Shown one piece after another: positions 1-7,739 of a stretch of 64,000 nucleotides of DNA (within the stretch, counting starts at the first letter, position 1; the number at the start of each line of letters is the position of its first letter). The stretch is from Pukyongia sp. GTDB taxonomy: Bacteria; Bacteroidota; Bacteroidia; Flavobacteriales; Flavobacteriaceae. Below the pieces are notes generated by a model. The model ran no database searches and was not told the origin of the DNA. It worked only from the letters and a program-made list of their open reading frames with translations. The stretch covers positions 496,001 to 560,000 of the forward strand of contig JASBSY010000014.1 in assembly GCA_030148705.1 (NCBI GenBank), written 5' to 3'. The position numbers and the translations under genes were made by a program.

Positions 1-315
1 AAATTCTACGGCGGTAAGGCGCGAAAAGGCTTTAGTGAACGGATGAACGATGAGGTGGTCGAGCCCGGTTTTTTCCAGTAATTGTTTCTTTTCACTCAGC
101 GTGTTAATGAGTTTAATTTCGCTGTTCTGTTGTAAAACCATTCGGGGATGCGGGAAGAAAGTAAATACGACGGATTCGAGGTCGTCATTTTTAGCAGTAG
201 ACACCAGACGGTCGAGTATTGCTTTATGGCCTATGTGTACTCCGTCGAAGGTTCCGATAGTGACTACCGAATTCCGCTCATTCTTGTAGGAGGCAGCCGA
301 GGTGTATTCCTTCAT
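1..315 (-). CDS. ribF: Riboflavin kinase / FAD synthetase, N-terminal part (cut by window edge)
   Basis: Translating the minus strand from the ATG at 313-315 gives an open frame running off the left edge (105 codons visible). Near the N-terminus it has the nucleotidyltransferase signature TIGTFDGVHIGHKAIL, and further on FTFFPHPR, both typical of the FMN adenylyltransferase domain of bifunctional RibF. The family makes FMN from riboflavin and then FAD in the cytoplasm. The C-terminal flavokinase domain lies outside the window. The start sits one base after the pth stop (TAG, G, ATG), so the two genes are probably co-transcribed and translationally coupled. Family assignment is firm; only about a third of the protein is visible. 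Confidence 0.88.
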   Translation of the reverse strand, partial: MKEYTSAASYKNERNSVVTIGTFDGVHIGHKAILDRLVSTAKNDDLESVVFTFFPHPRMVLQQNSEIKLINTLSEKKQLLEKTGLDHLIVHPFTKAFSRLTAVEF

Positions 316-316
316 C

Positions 317-949
317 CTATTTTCCGTTAAAACTGTTCATGGTAAGTTTAACACCCGCGAGCCCGAAACTCTCGATGATCTCACTTGCTTTTTTTAGTCG
401 TTCGGGCAGTTTTTCCAATTCTTCTTCACTCCATTCACCCAGTACGTAATCCACCTGTCTGCCCTTTGTAAACTCATCGCTTATCCCGAAGCGGAAGCGG
501 TTATAGTTGGTGGTTTGCAGAACGTTCTGAATGTCGTGCAAGCCGTTATGCCCCCCGTCGCTTCCTTTGGTCTTAACCCGTAGGGTTCCGAAGGGAAGAT
601 TGAGATCGTCTGTTATAACCAACAGGTTTTCCAGGGGAATATTTTCTTTCTCCAGCCAGTATTTTACAGCCTTTCCGCTCAGGTTCATATATGTACTCGG
701 TTTAAGAAGGATAAAGCTGCGGCCTTTTTTCTTGTGTACGGTTATATCGCCGAGTTTTGCGGTTTCCCATTCCAGCGACTCTCTTTCTGCAAGAAAGTCC
801 AGGATCTTAAAACCGATGTTATGTCGGGTATTGTGATATTTAGGCCCAATATTTCCCAGGCCTGCGATCAGGAATTTTTTCATAGGGTCACCTTCAGCGA
901 TTGGGGTGTTGGAGCTTAGTCCAAATAAGTTCTTTAAAAATGCGAACAT
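317..949 (-). CDS. pth: Peptidyl-tRNA hydrolase
   Basis: This 210-residue protein hydrolyses peptidyl-tRNAs released from stalled ribosomes, recycling tRNA in the cytoplasm. The core begins around residue 23 (MKKFLIAGLGN) and shows the family signature YHNTRHNIGF with the catalytic His43, Asn33, the YMNLSG motif at 88-92, the TDDLNLP segment with the active-site Asp at 114-115, and GSDGGHNGLHDI at 129-140. About 22 residues precede the conventional start; this short extension could be real or the true start could be Met23 (codon at 881-883). The gene lies just upstream of ribF in the same orientation and directly after the rplY terminator, so it probably has its own promoter, though none is obvious. 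Confidence 0.95.
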   Translation of the reverse strand: MFAFLKNLFGLSSNTPIAEGDPMKKFLIAGLGNIGPKYHNTRHNIGFKILDFLAERESLEWETAKLGDITVHKKKGRSFILLKPSTYMNLSGKAVKYWLEKENIPLENLLVITDDLNLPFGTLRVKTKGSDGGHNGLHDIQNVLQTTNYNRFRFGISDEFTKGRQVDYVLGEWSEEELEKLPERLKKASEIIESFGLAGVKLTMNSFNGK

Positions 950-970
950 CCAGTTGTTTCTTCAGTAAAA

Positions 971-1010
971 ATAAAAAAAGCATCCCGATTTACACGAGAT
1001 GCTTTTTAAA
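971..1010 (-). terminator. Intrinsic terminator of rplY
   Basis: On the minus strand, 20-30 bases after the rplY stop, a 10-bp stem (arms 975-984 and 998-1007) is followed by a run of T. The loop is about 13 bases. Confidence 0.8.
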
Positions 1011-1028
1011 TATATTTACGAAAGAGGA

Positions 1029-1697
1029 TTACTCTTTAACTGCAGCCACATCGTCGGTTTCAGTTGCGGGAACTGCACCATCGTCTGTGCCTTCTTCGCC
1101 TTCAACTCCTTCTTCGTCCTCTTCTTCTTCTTCCACTTCGTCAACGATAGCGGTACGTGAAGTTCTCACCTGACAAATCACTGTGTTGTCCGGGTGAAGG
1201 ATTTTATAGTCGTCTGATGTTACTGAAGTAACATATTTCTTGTGTCCGATCTTCATCTCTGTGATATCGACTTCGATAAAATCGGGAAGATTTTCCGGGA
1301 TTGCCTTAATACGTAGCTTTCGGGTTACGATACGTAACACACCACCGTTTCGAACACCTTTTGCGTTTCCTGTTACCCGTACCGGAATCTCCAGCATCAC
1401 TTCTTTATCGTCGAAGATTTGGTAGAAATCCATGTGAAGGATTCGGTCTGTTACAGGGTGAAACTGAATGTCCTGAAGAATGGCATTGATTTTACTGCCG
1501 TCTTTTAGGGAAATTACAACCGTATGTACATCCGGGGTATACACAAGGTTTTGAAACTCCTTTTCTTCTGCTGAAAAGTGAATAGGTTCGTCTCCTCCGT
1601 ATACCACGCAAGGAACCTCTCCAGCATTACGTAGGGCTTTGGTCGCTGCCTTGCCCACGCTTTCTCTTTTAGATCCGTTGATTGTAATTGATTTCAT
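1029..1697 (-). CDS. rplY: 50S ribosomal protein L25/general stress protein Ctc
   Basis: A 222-residue protein of the long L25 (TL5/CTC) type that binds 5S rRNA in the large ribosomal subunit. Residues 1-95 form the L25 RNA-binding domain (with [16 protein letters not shown]-like features and [18 protein letters not shown] at 76-93). Residues 100-182 form the CTC beta domain. From 186 on there is a low-complexity acidic tail rich in Glu, typical of Bacteroidota L25. It stands alone between prs and pth, with its own promoter (1749-1756), a leader hairpin and a terminator. The start ATG is unambiguous. Confidence 0.95.
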   Translation of the reverse strand: MKSITINGSKRESVGKAATKALRNAGEVPCVVYGGDEPIHFSAEEKEFQNLVYTPDVHTVVISLKDGSKINAILQDIQFHPVTDRILHMDFYQIFDDKEVMLEIPVRVTGNAKGVRNGGVLRIVTRKLRIKAIPENLPDFIEVDITEMKIGHKKYVTSVTSDDYKILHPDNTVICQVRTSRTAIVDEVEEEEEDEEGVEGEEGTDDGAVPATETDDVAAVKE

Positions 1698-1719
1698 TAC
1701 TTTTTTAAGCTTTATTTAT

Positions 1720-1756
1720 CCTCTAAACTTCTTTGTTTAAGAGGGCTGCAAATGTA
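1720..1756 (-). promoter_or_regulatory. rplY promoter and leader hairpin
   Basis: On the minus strand TACATTTG (1749-1756) matches the Bacteroidota -7 consensus TAnnTTTG. A transcript starting about 5 bases downstream would open almost at once into a stem-loop at 1720-1744 (CCTCTTAAAC pairing with GTTTAGAGG, one bulged base, 6-base loop), 23 bases before the rplY ATG. A 5'-end hairpin could stabilise the mRNA or act in autoregulation; this is inference. The rest of the prs-rplY gap (1757-1874) shows nothing clear. Confidence 0.5.
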
Positions 1757-1874
1757 CTGTTTTTTCTGAAAAAAATTAAAAAAACCGACGAAAGATTAGG
1801 AGAGGGTGTCAATTGTGGAAACCGGACTTGTATTTTGAGGGCAGACAAAAGGTGGAAATCAGTGGCCGGGTGTT

Positions 1875-2816
1875 TTACATCAGGAACTTTGAACTGATGG
1901 ATTTGTTTTCCTGAACACTTAACATAACTTCTGCGAAGAGTTTGGCGCAGGTTAAAACGCGAATCTTGTCGCTTTGCTGTTTTAAAGGGATGGAGTCGGT
2001 AACAATGAGTTCCTCCAGTTTGGAATTTTCCAGTTTTTCGTATGCTCCGCCGGAGAGGATGGGATGAGTACAAATTGCGCGTACGCTCAATGCCCCCCGC
2101 TCTATCATAAGATCGGCGGCCGTGGTTAGTGTTCCTGCGGTATCCACCATATCATCGACAAGGACCACGTTCTTTCCGTTTACATCGCCTATGAGTTCCA
2201 TATGTGAAATGATATTGGCTTTCTCCCGTTGTTTGTAGCAGATAACTACATCACTTTCCAAGGCTTTAGAATAGGCATAGGCTCGCTTCGAACCACCCAT
2301 GTCGGGGGATGCAATAGTAAGGTTATCGAGGTTCAGGCTTTTCAGGTAGGGCAGGAAAATGGTGGATGCAAAAAGGTGGTCTACCGGTTTTTCGAAAAAG
2401 CCCTGAATCTGGTCGGCATGGAGATCCATGGTAATGATTCGGGTCGCTCCTGCGGTTTCCAGCATCTTAGCGACAAGTTTCGCGGCGATGGGAACCCTGG
2501 GTTTATCTTTTCTGTCCTGTCTTGCCCAGCCGAAATAGGGGAGCACGGCTGTGATATGTCTGGCGGAAGCGCGTTTGGCTGCGTCCAGCATGAGTAACAT
2601 TTCCATGAGGTGATCGCTGTTGGGAAAGGTGGAGCCGATGATAAAAACGCGGCTTCCACGCACCGACTCTTCGAATGAGGGTTGAAATTCACCGTCGCTG
2701 TATGTGGAAGTAATAATCTTTCCCAGCGGGATCCCAAAGGCATCGGCAATGTCCTGGGCGAGTTTCGTACTTTGTTTACATGGGAAGATTTTCGGTTCGG
2801 GAACAGCTACTGACAT
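1875..2816 (-). CDS. prs: Ribose-phosphate pyrophosphokinase (PRPP synthetase)
   Basis: A 313-residue enzyme that transfers pyrophosphate from ATP to ribose 5-phosphate, giving PRPP for purine, pyrimidine, NAD, His and Trp synthesis. Visible landmarks are the ATP-binding flexible loop RQDRKDKPR (99-107), the metal-binding DLHADQIQGFF (131-141, His133) and the PRPP/ribose-phosphate loop VDDMVDTAGT (220-229). The length matches class I bacterial enzymes. It is transcribed alone from the promoter at 2839-2846, with a leader of roughly 18 bases. Confidence 0.97.
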   Translation of the reverse strand: MSVAVPEPKIFPCKQSTKLAQDIADAFGIPLGKIITSTYSDGEFQPSFEESVRGSRVFIIGSTFPNSDHLMEMLLMLDAAKRASARHITAVLPYFGWARQDRKDKPRVPIAAKLVAKMLETAGATRIITMDLHADQIQGFFEKPVDHLFASTIFLPYLKSLNLDNLTIASPDMGGSKRAYAYSKALESDVVICYKQREKANIISHMELIGDVNGKNVVLVDDMVDTAGTLTTAADLMIERGALSVRAICTHPILSGGAYEKLENSKLEELIVTDSIPLKQQSDKIRVLTCAKLFAEVMLSVQENKSISSKFLM

Positions 2817-2838
2817 GGATTAGATTGCTTTGTTGTTG

Positions 2839-2846
2839 CAAATGTA
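2839..2846 (-). promoter_or_regulatory. prs promoter, -7 element
   Basis: The minus strand reads TACATTTG, a full match to TAnnTTTG, with a TTTG about 21 bases upstream as -33 element. The predicted start lies some 18 bases before the prs ATG. Confidence 0.6.
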
Positions 2847-2911
2847 AAATTATCGGGAGCGTTTTCGCAAAATTGCAGGCGTGAATTACTAACAATTTTC
2901 AATTTATTGTT

Positions 2912-2919
2912 TATTTTTG
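2912..2919 (+). promoter_or_regulatory. tRNA-Leu promoter, -7 element
   Basis: TATTTTTG fits TAnnTTTG and ends 11 bases before the first base of the tRNA. No clear -33 TTG is seen. Confidence 0.5.
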
Positions 2920-2930
2920 CCGTCCTCCCT

Positions 2931-3012
2931 GCCTCGGTGGCGGAATTGGTAGACGCGCCGGATTCAAAATCCGGTTCCGCAAGGAGTGTGGGTTCGATTC
3001 CCACCCGAGGTA
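2931..3012 (+). tRNA. tRNA-Leu, anticodon CAA
   Basis: An 82-base cloverleaf. The acceptor stem pairs GCCTCGG (2931-2937) with CCGAGGT (3005-3011), with one G:U at the first pair. The D arm carries GGCGGAATTGGTAGACGC. The anticodon stem CCGGA/TCCGG encloses the loop TTCAAAA, giving anticodon CAA (codon UUG). A variable arm of class II type and a GTTCGATTC T loop follow. The discriminator is A, as expected for leucine; the CCA end is not encoded. Confidence 0.96.
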
Positions 3013-3040
3013 CAATAAGAAACAAAAACAGTAAAACACG

Positions 3041-3074
3041 AGCGAGCTTCAAAAAGAAAGCTCGCTTTCTTTTT
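3041..3074 (+). terminator. Intrinsic terminator of tRNA-Leu
   Basis: The stem AGCGAGCTT (3041-3049) pairs with AAGCTCGCT (3058-3066) over an A-rich loop and is followed by TTCTTTTT. An alternative longer pairing (3050-3061 with 3064-3075) is also possible. Confidence 0.65.
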
Positions 3075-3471
3075 GAGGTGAGTCGAAGTGTTTGTTTTTG
3101 TTTCTTTCAAGCGGAGCTTGAAGGGAACATTTGCTCTGCAAATGAATCCCACCTGTGAGGTTGAAACATATTATGAGGTGAGTCGAAGTGTTCGTTTTTG
3201 TTTCTTTCAAGCGGAGCTTGAAGGGAAGCCGAGCGTATAGAAAATGTCCGGTGGACATTTTTAGTGAGGTGCACGGCCTGCCGCGCGGGTGAACCTTCCA
3301 TACTAAGTACAGAAGCTCAAAAGTCAGGGGTATAACCAAGTATGATACTGGCTCTGCAAATGAATCCCACTCTAGGGTAGAACCTTTCTTTTTCACGGTG
3401 AAGCGGTGCGTTCGTTTTTGTTTCTTTCAAGCGGAGCTTGAAGGGAAGCCGATCGTATAGAAAATGTCCGG
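3075..3471 (+). repeat. Mosaic direct-repeat block downstream of tRNA-Leu
   Basis: A non-coding block with three related units. 3075-3127 and 3175-3227 are 53-base copies differing at one base and exactly 100 bases apart. 3190-3251 and 3410-3471 are 62-base copies differing at one base. Each contains the perfect hairpin TTCAAGC-GGA-GCTTGAA. A separate 20-base word (GCTCTGCAAATGAATCCCAC) occurs at 3133-3152 and 3351-3370. At 3241-3261 AAAATGTCC-GGT-GGACATTTT forms another perfect hairpin followed by T. No convincing coding frame is present. It resembles decayed tRNA 3' ends with terminators (see findings). Confidence 0.85.
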
Positions 3472-3527
3472 CCTGTCCGCCGAAGCTTTTCTCTATCACC
3501 TCAATGTTTCAACTCCACCTAATTCCG

Positions 3528-3535
3528 TATTTTTG
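3528..3535 (+). promoter_or_regulatory. Promoter -7 element of the persulfide dioxygenase gene
   Basis: TATTTTTG matches TAnnTTTG and lies 25 bases before the ATG at 3561. This placement rules out the in-frame TTG at 3438 as the start. Confidence 0.55.
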
Positions 3536-3560
3536 CGTAACTAATCCAGAAAGCAAGATC

Positions 3561-4976
3561 ATGAGAATAGAACAGATATACACAGGATGTCTCGCACAGG
3601 GAGCGTATTATATAGAAAGCGAAGGAGAAGCTGCGATCATCGATCCGCTGCGGGAAGTACAACCCTATATGGATCGTGCCGGGAATGATAATGCAACCAT
3701 AAAGTATATTTTCGAAACTCATTTCCACGCCGATTTTGTGAGTGGTCACCTCACCCTCTCCAGGAAGACCGGAGCCCCTATTATTTTTGGTCCTAACGCC
3801 AATCCATCCTTCGATGCAACTATCGCCAAGGACGGACAGGAATTTAAGTTGGGAGAAATAACAATCGTTGTTTTACACACACCCGGCCATACCATGGAGA
3901 GTACGACTTACCTGCTGCGGGACAAGAACGGAAAAGATCACGCCATCTTCAGTGGGGACACCCTTTTTCTAGGGGATGTTGGCCGACCGGATCTCGCCCA
4001 GAAAAGTGCCGATATGACGCAGGAAGACCTGGCGGGAATACTTTACGACAGTTTGCGGGAGAAGATCTTGCCCCTGGCCGATGATGTTATCGTTTATCCG
4101 GCCCACGGAGCGGGCTCGGCCTGCGGAAAGAACCTGAGTAAGGAAACAGTGGGTACCATAGGCGGACAAAAACAAACCAACTACGCCTTAAGGGAGGATA
4201 TGACAAAAGAAGAATTCATTAAGGAAGTTACCGACGGCCTGTTGCCACCACCCCAGTATTTTCCCCTGAATGTAAAGATGAACCGTGAAGGTTACGAAGA
4301 CATCGATACCATTGTAAAACGAGGTACCCATGCCTTAAACCCGGCCGAGTTTGAAGTGGCCGTTAATGAAACCGGCGCTGTGGTACTGGATGTGCGTCAT
4401 CAGAATGAATTTGTAAAGGGCCATATTCCCAGGTCTATCTTTATCGGACTGGACGGTGGTTTCGCCCCCTGGGTAGGAGCGCTGATCGGGGATGTGGAGC
4501 AGCCTATACTATTGGTCACTCCCGAAGGAAGGGAAGAAGAGGCTATCACCAGGCTATCCCGGGTGGGCTTTGACAATACGCTGGGTTATCTTAAAGGCGG
4601 CTTTTCAGCATGGAAAGAAGCCGGGAAGGAAATCGACAGTCTGAGTTCGATCCCTGCCGGGGAATTCAAACAGCGGCTGGACGCGGAGGACATCCCCGTT
4701 TTCGACGTGCGAAAGCCCGGGGAATACGAGAGTTCACACATCGACAATGCAAGCCTCACTCCGCTGGATTTCCTGAACGATCACTTGGCCGAATTTCCCG
4801 AAGAGGAGAGCTTTTATCTGCATTGTGCAGGAGGGTATCGATCGGTGATCGCAGCCTCCATTTTAAAAAGCAGGGGAATTCATAACCTTGTGGATGTGGC
4901 CGGCGGATTTAAAGCAATTAAAGAAGCAGGGATACCTGTAACCGATGAGGCCTGTCCCACTAAGTTGAAGAATTAG
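3561..4976 (+). CDS. Persulfide dioxygenase-like MBL hydrolase fused to two rhodanese domains
   Basis: A 471-residue cytoplasmic protein. Residues 1-240 form an ETHE1-like metallo-beta-lactamase domain with THFHAD (His54, His56, Asp58), His63, TPGH (His110), SGDTLFLGDVGRPDL (Asp133) and PAHG (His182), the iron ligands of the glutathione persulfide dioxygenase family. Two rhodanese domains follow (about 255-355 and 362-460). The second has the active loop HCAGGYRS with Cys422; the first has no cysteine at the equivalent place (LLVTPEGREEEA) and is probably inactive. The protein likely oxidises or transfers sulfane sulfur in sulfide detoxification. The ATG at 3561 is chosen because an upstream in-frame TTG (3438) lies in repeat DNA and before the promoter. 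Its 3' end overlaps the convergent hydroxylase gene by 17 bases. Confidence 0.9.
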   Translation: MRIEQIYTGCLAQGAYYIESEGEAAIIDPLREVQPYMDRAGNDNATIKYIFETHFHADFVSGHLTLSRKTGAPIIFGPNANPSFDATIAKDGQEFKLGEITIVVLHTPGHTMESTTYLLRDKNGKDHAIFSGDTLFLGDVGRPDLAQKSADMTQEDLAGILYDSLREKILPLADDVIVYPAHGAGSACGKNLSKETVGTIGGQKQTNYALREDMTKEEFIKEVTDGLLPPPQYFPLNVKMNREGYEDIDTIVKRGTHALNPAEFEVAVNETGAVVLDVRHQNEFVKGHIPRSIFIGLDGGFAPWVGALIGDVEQPILLVTPEGREEEAITRLSRVGFDNTLGYLKGGFSAWKEAGKEIDSLSSIPAGEFKQRLDAEDIPVFDVRKPGEYESSHIDNASLTPLDFLNDHLAEFPEEESFYLHCAGGYRSVIAASILKSRGIHNLVDVAGGFKAIKEAGIPVTDEACPTKLKN

Positions 4977-5853
4977 TACTGCGTTTTTTTCTTTTGAAAC
5001 CGTAGAGTACCTGGCCTTTAAAGGATTTGGGAATCTCGTCGTCTCCTTCAAACCCCAGCGGAATGGTTCCGCTGTCCTCCGGAATGTAGTTGGTGCCGAA
5101 AAGATAATCCCACAGACTGAGGCTAATCCCGAAATTCACCCCGTACCGGCCTTCGGGCAGCACATACGAATGATGGTACAGGTGCATTACCGGATTGTTA
5201 AAGACGTATTTTAACGGTCCCCAAGTAATTTTGATATTGGCGTGATTAAAATGCCCGATCGAGATGGCCAGGAAGTGAACGATATAGGCCTGCTCCGGTT
5301 CAAAGCCACCCAGCAGCATCACTCCGAAGGTCTTTAAGGGTTTATAGAAGATGTTTTCCATCCAGTGATATCGCAGGTGAGCGGCAAACCCCATTTCCTT
5401 AACACTGTGATGTATCTTGTGATACTGCCAGAAAAAGGGGTATTTGTGCAGCAGGATATGGGTAAACCACTGAACAAAGTCGAGGAGCACGAAGAATACA
5501 AGTAGCTGCAGCCACATAGGCCAGGAACTCATATCGATAAGCGCGAGGGAGCTCATACTTACTCCAAACTCTCCAAAGCCCAGTTCCAGCAGTTTGTAGA
5601 TACCGCTAATCGCTATGGCGAAGATGAAGAAGTTAAAGAACATATAGAAGCCGTCCAGCCAGAAGTCTTTTCTGAAGATCGCCTGTTCCTTACGCCAGGG
5701 AAAAAGGATTTCCAGGCACCAGACAAACAGTGAAATGGCGATCAAGCCCCAGAAGTAATTGGTGTACCAGGGCACGCGAAACAGTATGGAATCCCAGGTC
5801 CATTGCAGGGTTCCGGTAAATGCATTTAATATGGCGTCAAGGTATTCCCCCAT
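4960..5853 (-). CDS. Fatty acid hydroxylase / sterol desaturase family membrane protein
   Basis: A 297-residue integral membrane di-iron enzyme. Histidine clusters are clear: HILLH (132-136), HKIHH (145-149), HFNH (201-204) and HLYHH (224-228), the pattern of the FA_hydroxylase family. Hydrophobic segments lie at about 34-52, 68-92, 113-130 and 185-200. The family hydroxylates or desaturates lipids or sterols; the substrate cannot be told from the sequence. It lies 16 bases downstream of the T9SS-secreted protein gene on the same strand and overlaps the persulfide dioxygenase gene tail to tail. Confidence 0.9.
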   Translation of the reverse strand: MGEYLDAILNAFTGTLQWTWDSILFRVPWYTNYFWGLIAISLFVWCLEILFPWRKEQAIFRKDFWLDGFYMFFNFFIFAIAISGIYKLLELGFGEFGVSMSSLALIDMSSWPMWLQLLVFFVLLDFVQWFTHILLHKYPFFWQYHKIHHSVKEMGFAAHLRYHWMENIFYKPLKTFGVMLLGGFEPEQAYIVHFLAISIGHFNHANIKITWGPLKYVFNNPVMHLYHHSYVLPEGRYGVNFGISLSLWDYLFGTNYIPEDSGTIPLGFEGDDEIPKSFKGQVLYGFKRKKRSTNSST

Positions 5854-5869
5854 ATTGCAAAGATACGGC

Positions 5870-6565
5870 TTACTGTTTTATGAATTTGTGCAGTAGTTTT
5901 CGATCATCCCATAGGATTTCGAGAAAATACATACCATCCGAAAGCCCTGAAACATCGATCTTATCAGTTGGTGAATAATTTGAAATAAGTTGTTGTCCGT
6001 TGAGGTCGTAGACGACAAGTTTATCTACGGTTAATTTTTCAGAAGTGATATTTAGAATATCTGAAACCGGGTTGGGGTACAAGTTAATTGTGGGATGTTG
6101 AGCCTGGCCGGTAGAAAGTATTGGCGGGAAACTATCATAATATAAATTGTCGCCATTTGGAAGGAATAACCACAGGGATTCAACACCATTGGTGTCGTAA
6201 ATAATTGCGTAATGGAAGGAGTTACCCTCGGCAAAAAGGCTGAAATAATCTGTTTCGAAATCGGTGTGTGATTGGAATCCGCAGGGATCGGATGTGAATG
6301 TTATGGTATCAACTATCAATTCATCATTAGCCTGATTATAGATGAAATTACCGCTATAGTCGTTGCAGGCAGCTGTTCCGTAAAATTGAAGATCGTTTTC
6401 TATGGTTAAGGAGGGGGAAACAGGCGGTGTTATTTGGCTAACCCCATAGTTTATACCGTCAAGCTCGTAATTAACAAGATACCACTCATGGTAAATACCT
6501 CCGTGCTGGCCAAAACCGAGTTGGTATATCAGGAGGATGATTAAAATAAACAAAAACTTTTTCAT
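5870..6565 (-). CDS. Secreted protein with META-like domain and T9SS type A sorting domain
   Basis: A 231-residue protein. Residues 1-19 are a signal peptide (MKKFLFILIILLIYQLGFGQ). The middle part, about 25-140, contains FYGTAACNDYSGNF and SDPCG, similar to the META/HslJ-type fold (a small beta domain with paired cysteines). The last ~75 residues match the type IX secretion C-terminal sorting domain: PTINLYPNPVSDILNI, VYDLNGQ, GLSDGMYFLEI and a final KFIKQ. The protein should cross the inner membrane by Sec and be exported to the cell surface or medium by the T9SS. The function of the META-like part is unknown. It is divergent from the hupE-like gene. Confidence 0.85.
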   Translation of the reverse strand: MKKFLFILIILLIYQLGFGQHGGIYHEWYLVNYELDGINYGVSQITPPVSPSLTIENDLQFYGTAACNDYSGNFIYNQANDELIVDTITFTSDPCGFQSHTDFETDYFSLFAEGNSFHYAIIYDTNGVESLWLFLPNGDNLYYDSFPPILSTGQAQHPTINLYPNPVSDILNITSEKLTVDKLVVYDLNGQQLISNYSPTDKIDVSGLSDGMYFLEILWDDRKLLHKFIKQ

Positions 6566-6618
6566 CTTATGGTTATTCAGCAGTTATATAAATATAACAA
6601 TATTCGACTGCGTTTTCC

Positions 6619-6626
6619 TATCTTTA
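6619..6626 (+). promoter_or_regulatory. hupE-like gene promoter, -7 element
   Basis: TATCTTTA, a one-base variant of TAnnTTTG, lies 25 bases before the ATG at 6652. The same variant occurs before 22084, 57677 and 60110. Confidence 0.4.
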
Positions 6627-6651
6627 CCCAAATCATTGATCCCCAATACTT

Positions 6652-7230
6652 ATGACGGATTTCTGGCTTTATGTAAAATTAGGACTGGATCACGTCCTGG
6701 ACCTGAGCGCCTACGACCATATACTCTTCTTGATCGTATTGTGTGCGGCATATACGTTTAACCTCTGGAAAAGGCTGTTGCTGCTGGTGACCCTTTTTAC
6801 GATTGGACACACCATATCCCTGCTCTTAGCCCATTACGAAGTAGTATCGGTAAGTGGTACTTATATCGAGTTTCTTATTCCCATAACCATACTGGCAACG
6901 GCTGTTTATAACCTATTTACCGCCGGCACTGCAGCGAACAATCAGAAGCACGCCCTTTTGTATGTGGTTACCGTTTTCTTCGGACTCATCCACGGTTTTG
7001 GATTTGCTAGGTATTACGAAATGATCAGTGACGAAGAGAGTATTGCCCCCTTGTTGGAGTTCGCCCTGGGAGTAGAACTGGCCCAGGTGATCATAGTGTT
7101 GCTTACCCTGATCCTGGCTTTTGTGATCCAGGCTGTATTCAGGTTTAACAAAAGAGACTGGGTGTTGGTGATTTCTTCAGTAGTAATAGGAATGGTGATT
7201 CCGATGCTGGTAGCTAACTGGCCCTTCTGA
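6652..7230 (+). CDS. HupE/UreJ-like membrane protein
   Basis: A 192-residue polytopic membrane protein with about six hydrophobic segments. It has the HupE/UreJ_2 family hallmarks: LGLDHVLDLSAYDHILFL near the N-terminus, TLFTIGHTISLLLA at about 46-60, and FFGLIHGFGFA at about 108-119. These conserved His/Asp residues in membrane segments suggest divalent metal (nickel or cobalt) transport, as proposed for HupE. No hydrogenase or urease genes are near, so the substrate is open. It stands alone, divergent from the T9SS protein gene. Confidence 0.82.
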   Translation: MTDFWLYVKLGLDHVLDLSAYDHILFLIVLCAAYTFNLWKRLLLLVTLFTIGHTISLLLAHYEVVSVSGTYIEFLIPITILATAVYNLFTAGTAANNQKHALLYVVTVFFGLIHGFGFARYYEMISDEESIAPLLEFALGVELAQVIIVLLTLILAFVIQAVFRFNKRDWVLVISSVVIGMVIPMLVANWPF

Positions 7231-7259
7231 AAATTTAATTACATTTAGTTCCACAAGTT

Positions 7260-7290
7260 TTTGTGATGCTGTAACATCCTGCTAATTTTG
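7260..7290 (+). promoter_or_regulatory. Promoter of the dCMP deaminase-protease operon
   Basis: TTTG at 7260-7263, a 19-base spacer and TAATTTTG at 7283-7290: a textbook Bacteroidota promoter. An in-frame TTG at 7288 lies inside the -7 element, so translation must start at the ATG at 7309. Confidence 0.75.
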
Positions 7291-7308
7291 CCACTTATCT
7301 GTAACCGC

Positions 7309-7734
7309 ATGACGCAAGAAAAACAAACCAAATACGACACTGCCTATCTAAGGATGGCCATGGAGTGGAGCAAACTTTCTTATTGTATCAGAAGACAAGT
7401 TGGCGCACTTATTGTTAAGGATAAGATGATAATAAGCGACGGCTATAATGGAACACCTACAGGTTTTGAGAATATTTGCGAAGACGATGAGGGCTATACC
7501 AAGTGGTATGTATTGCACGCCGAGGCCAATGCCATTTCGAAAGTAGCGGCTTCTACACAGTCCTGTGAAGGGGCCACCCTGTACATCACTATGTCGCCCT
7601 GCCAGCAGTGCAGCAAGCTGATTCACCAGGCCGGGATAAAACGATTGGTATACCTGGAGGAGTATAAGGACAACTCGGGTGTAAAATTTTTAAAGAAAGC
7701 CGGCGTTAAGGTAACACACATAAAATCTATTTAG
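7309..7734 (+). CDS. Deoxycytidylate (dCMP) deaminase family protein
   Basis: A 141-residue zinc-dependent deaminase. The zinc and catalytic residues are His70 and Glu72 (HAEANA) and Cys98/Cys101 (PCQQC). SYCIRRQVGALIVKD and GYNGTPTGFEN near the N-terminus are typical of dCMP deaminase/ComEB proteins and distinguish it from TadA. It would convert dCMP to dUMP for dTMP synthesis. The start at 7309 is fixed by the promoter just upstream. It is followed five bases later by the S41 protease gene, a pairing seen in other flavobacteria as far as I recall. Confidence 0.92.
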   Translation: MTQEKQTKYDTAYLRMAMEWSKLSYCIRRQVGALIVKDKMIISDGYNGTPTGFENICEDDEGYTKWYVLHAEANAISKVAASTQSCEGATLYITMSPCQQCSKLIHQAGIKRLVYLEEYKDNSGVKFLKKAGVKVTHIKSI

Positions 7735-7739
7735 TCCCT

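Noticed and set aside
1723-2073. 116-codon minus frame overlapping the 3' end of prs
   Set aside because: Out of frame with the conserved prs end and without recognisable features.
3075-3471. Direct repeats at regular spacing, considered as a CRISPR array
   Set aside because: Only two or three units of uneven length, extended homology beyond any repeat, and no cas genes nearby.
3438-3560. N-terminal extension of the persulfide dioxygenase from a TTG at 3438
   Set aside because: Lies in repeat DNA, upstream of a good -7 element at 3528-3535, and is unlike the family N-terminus.
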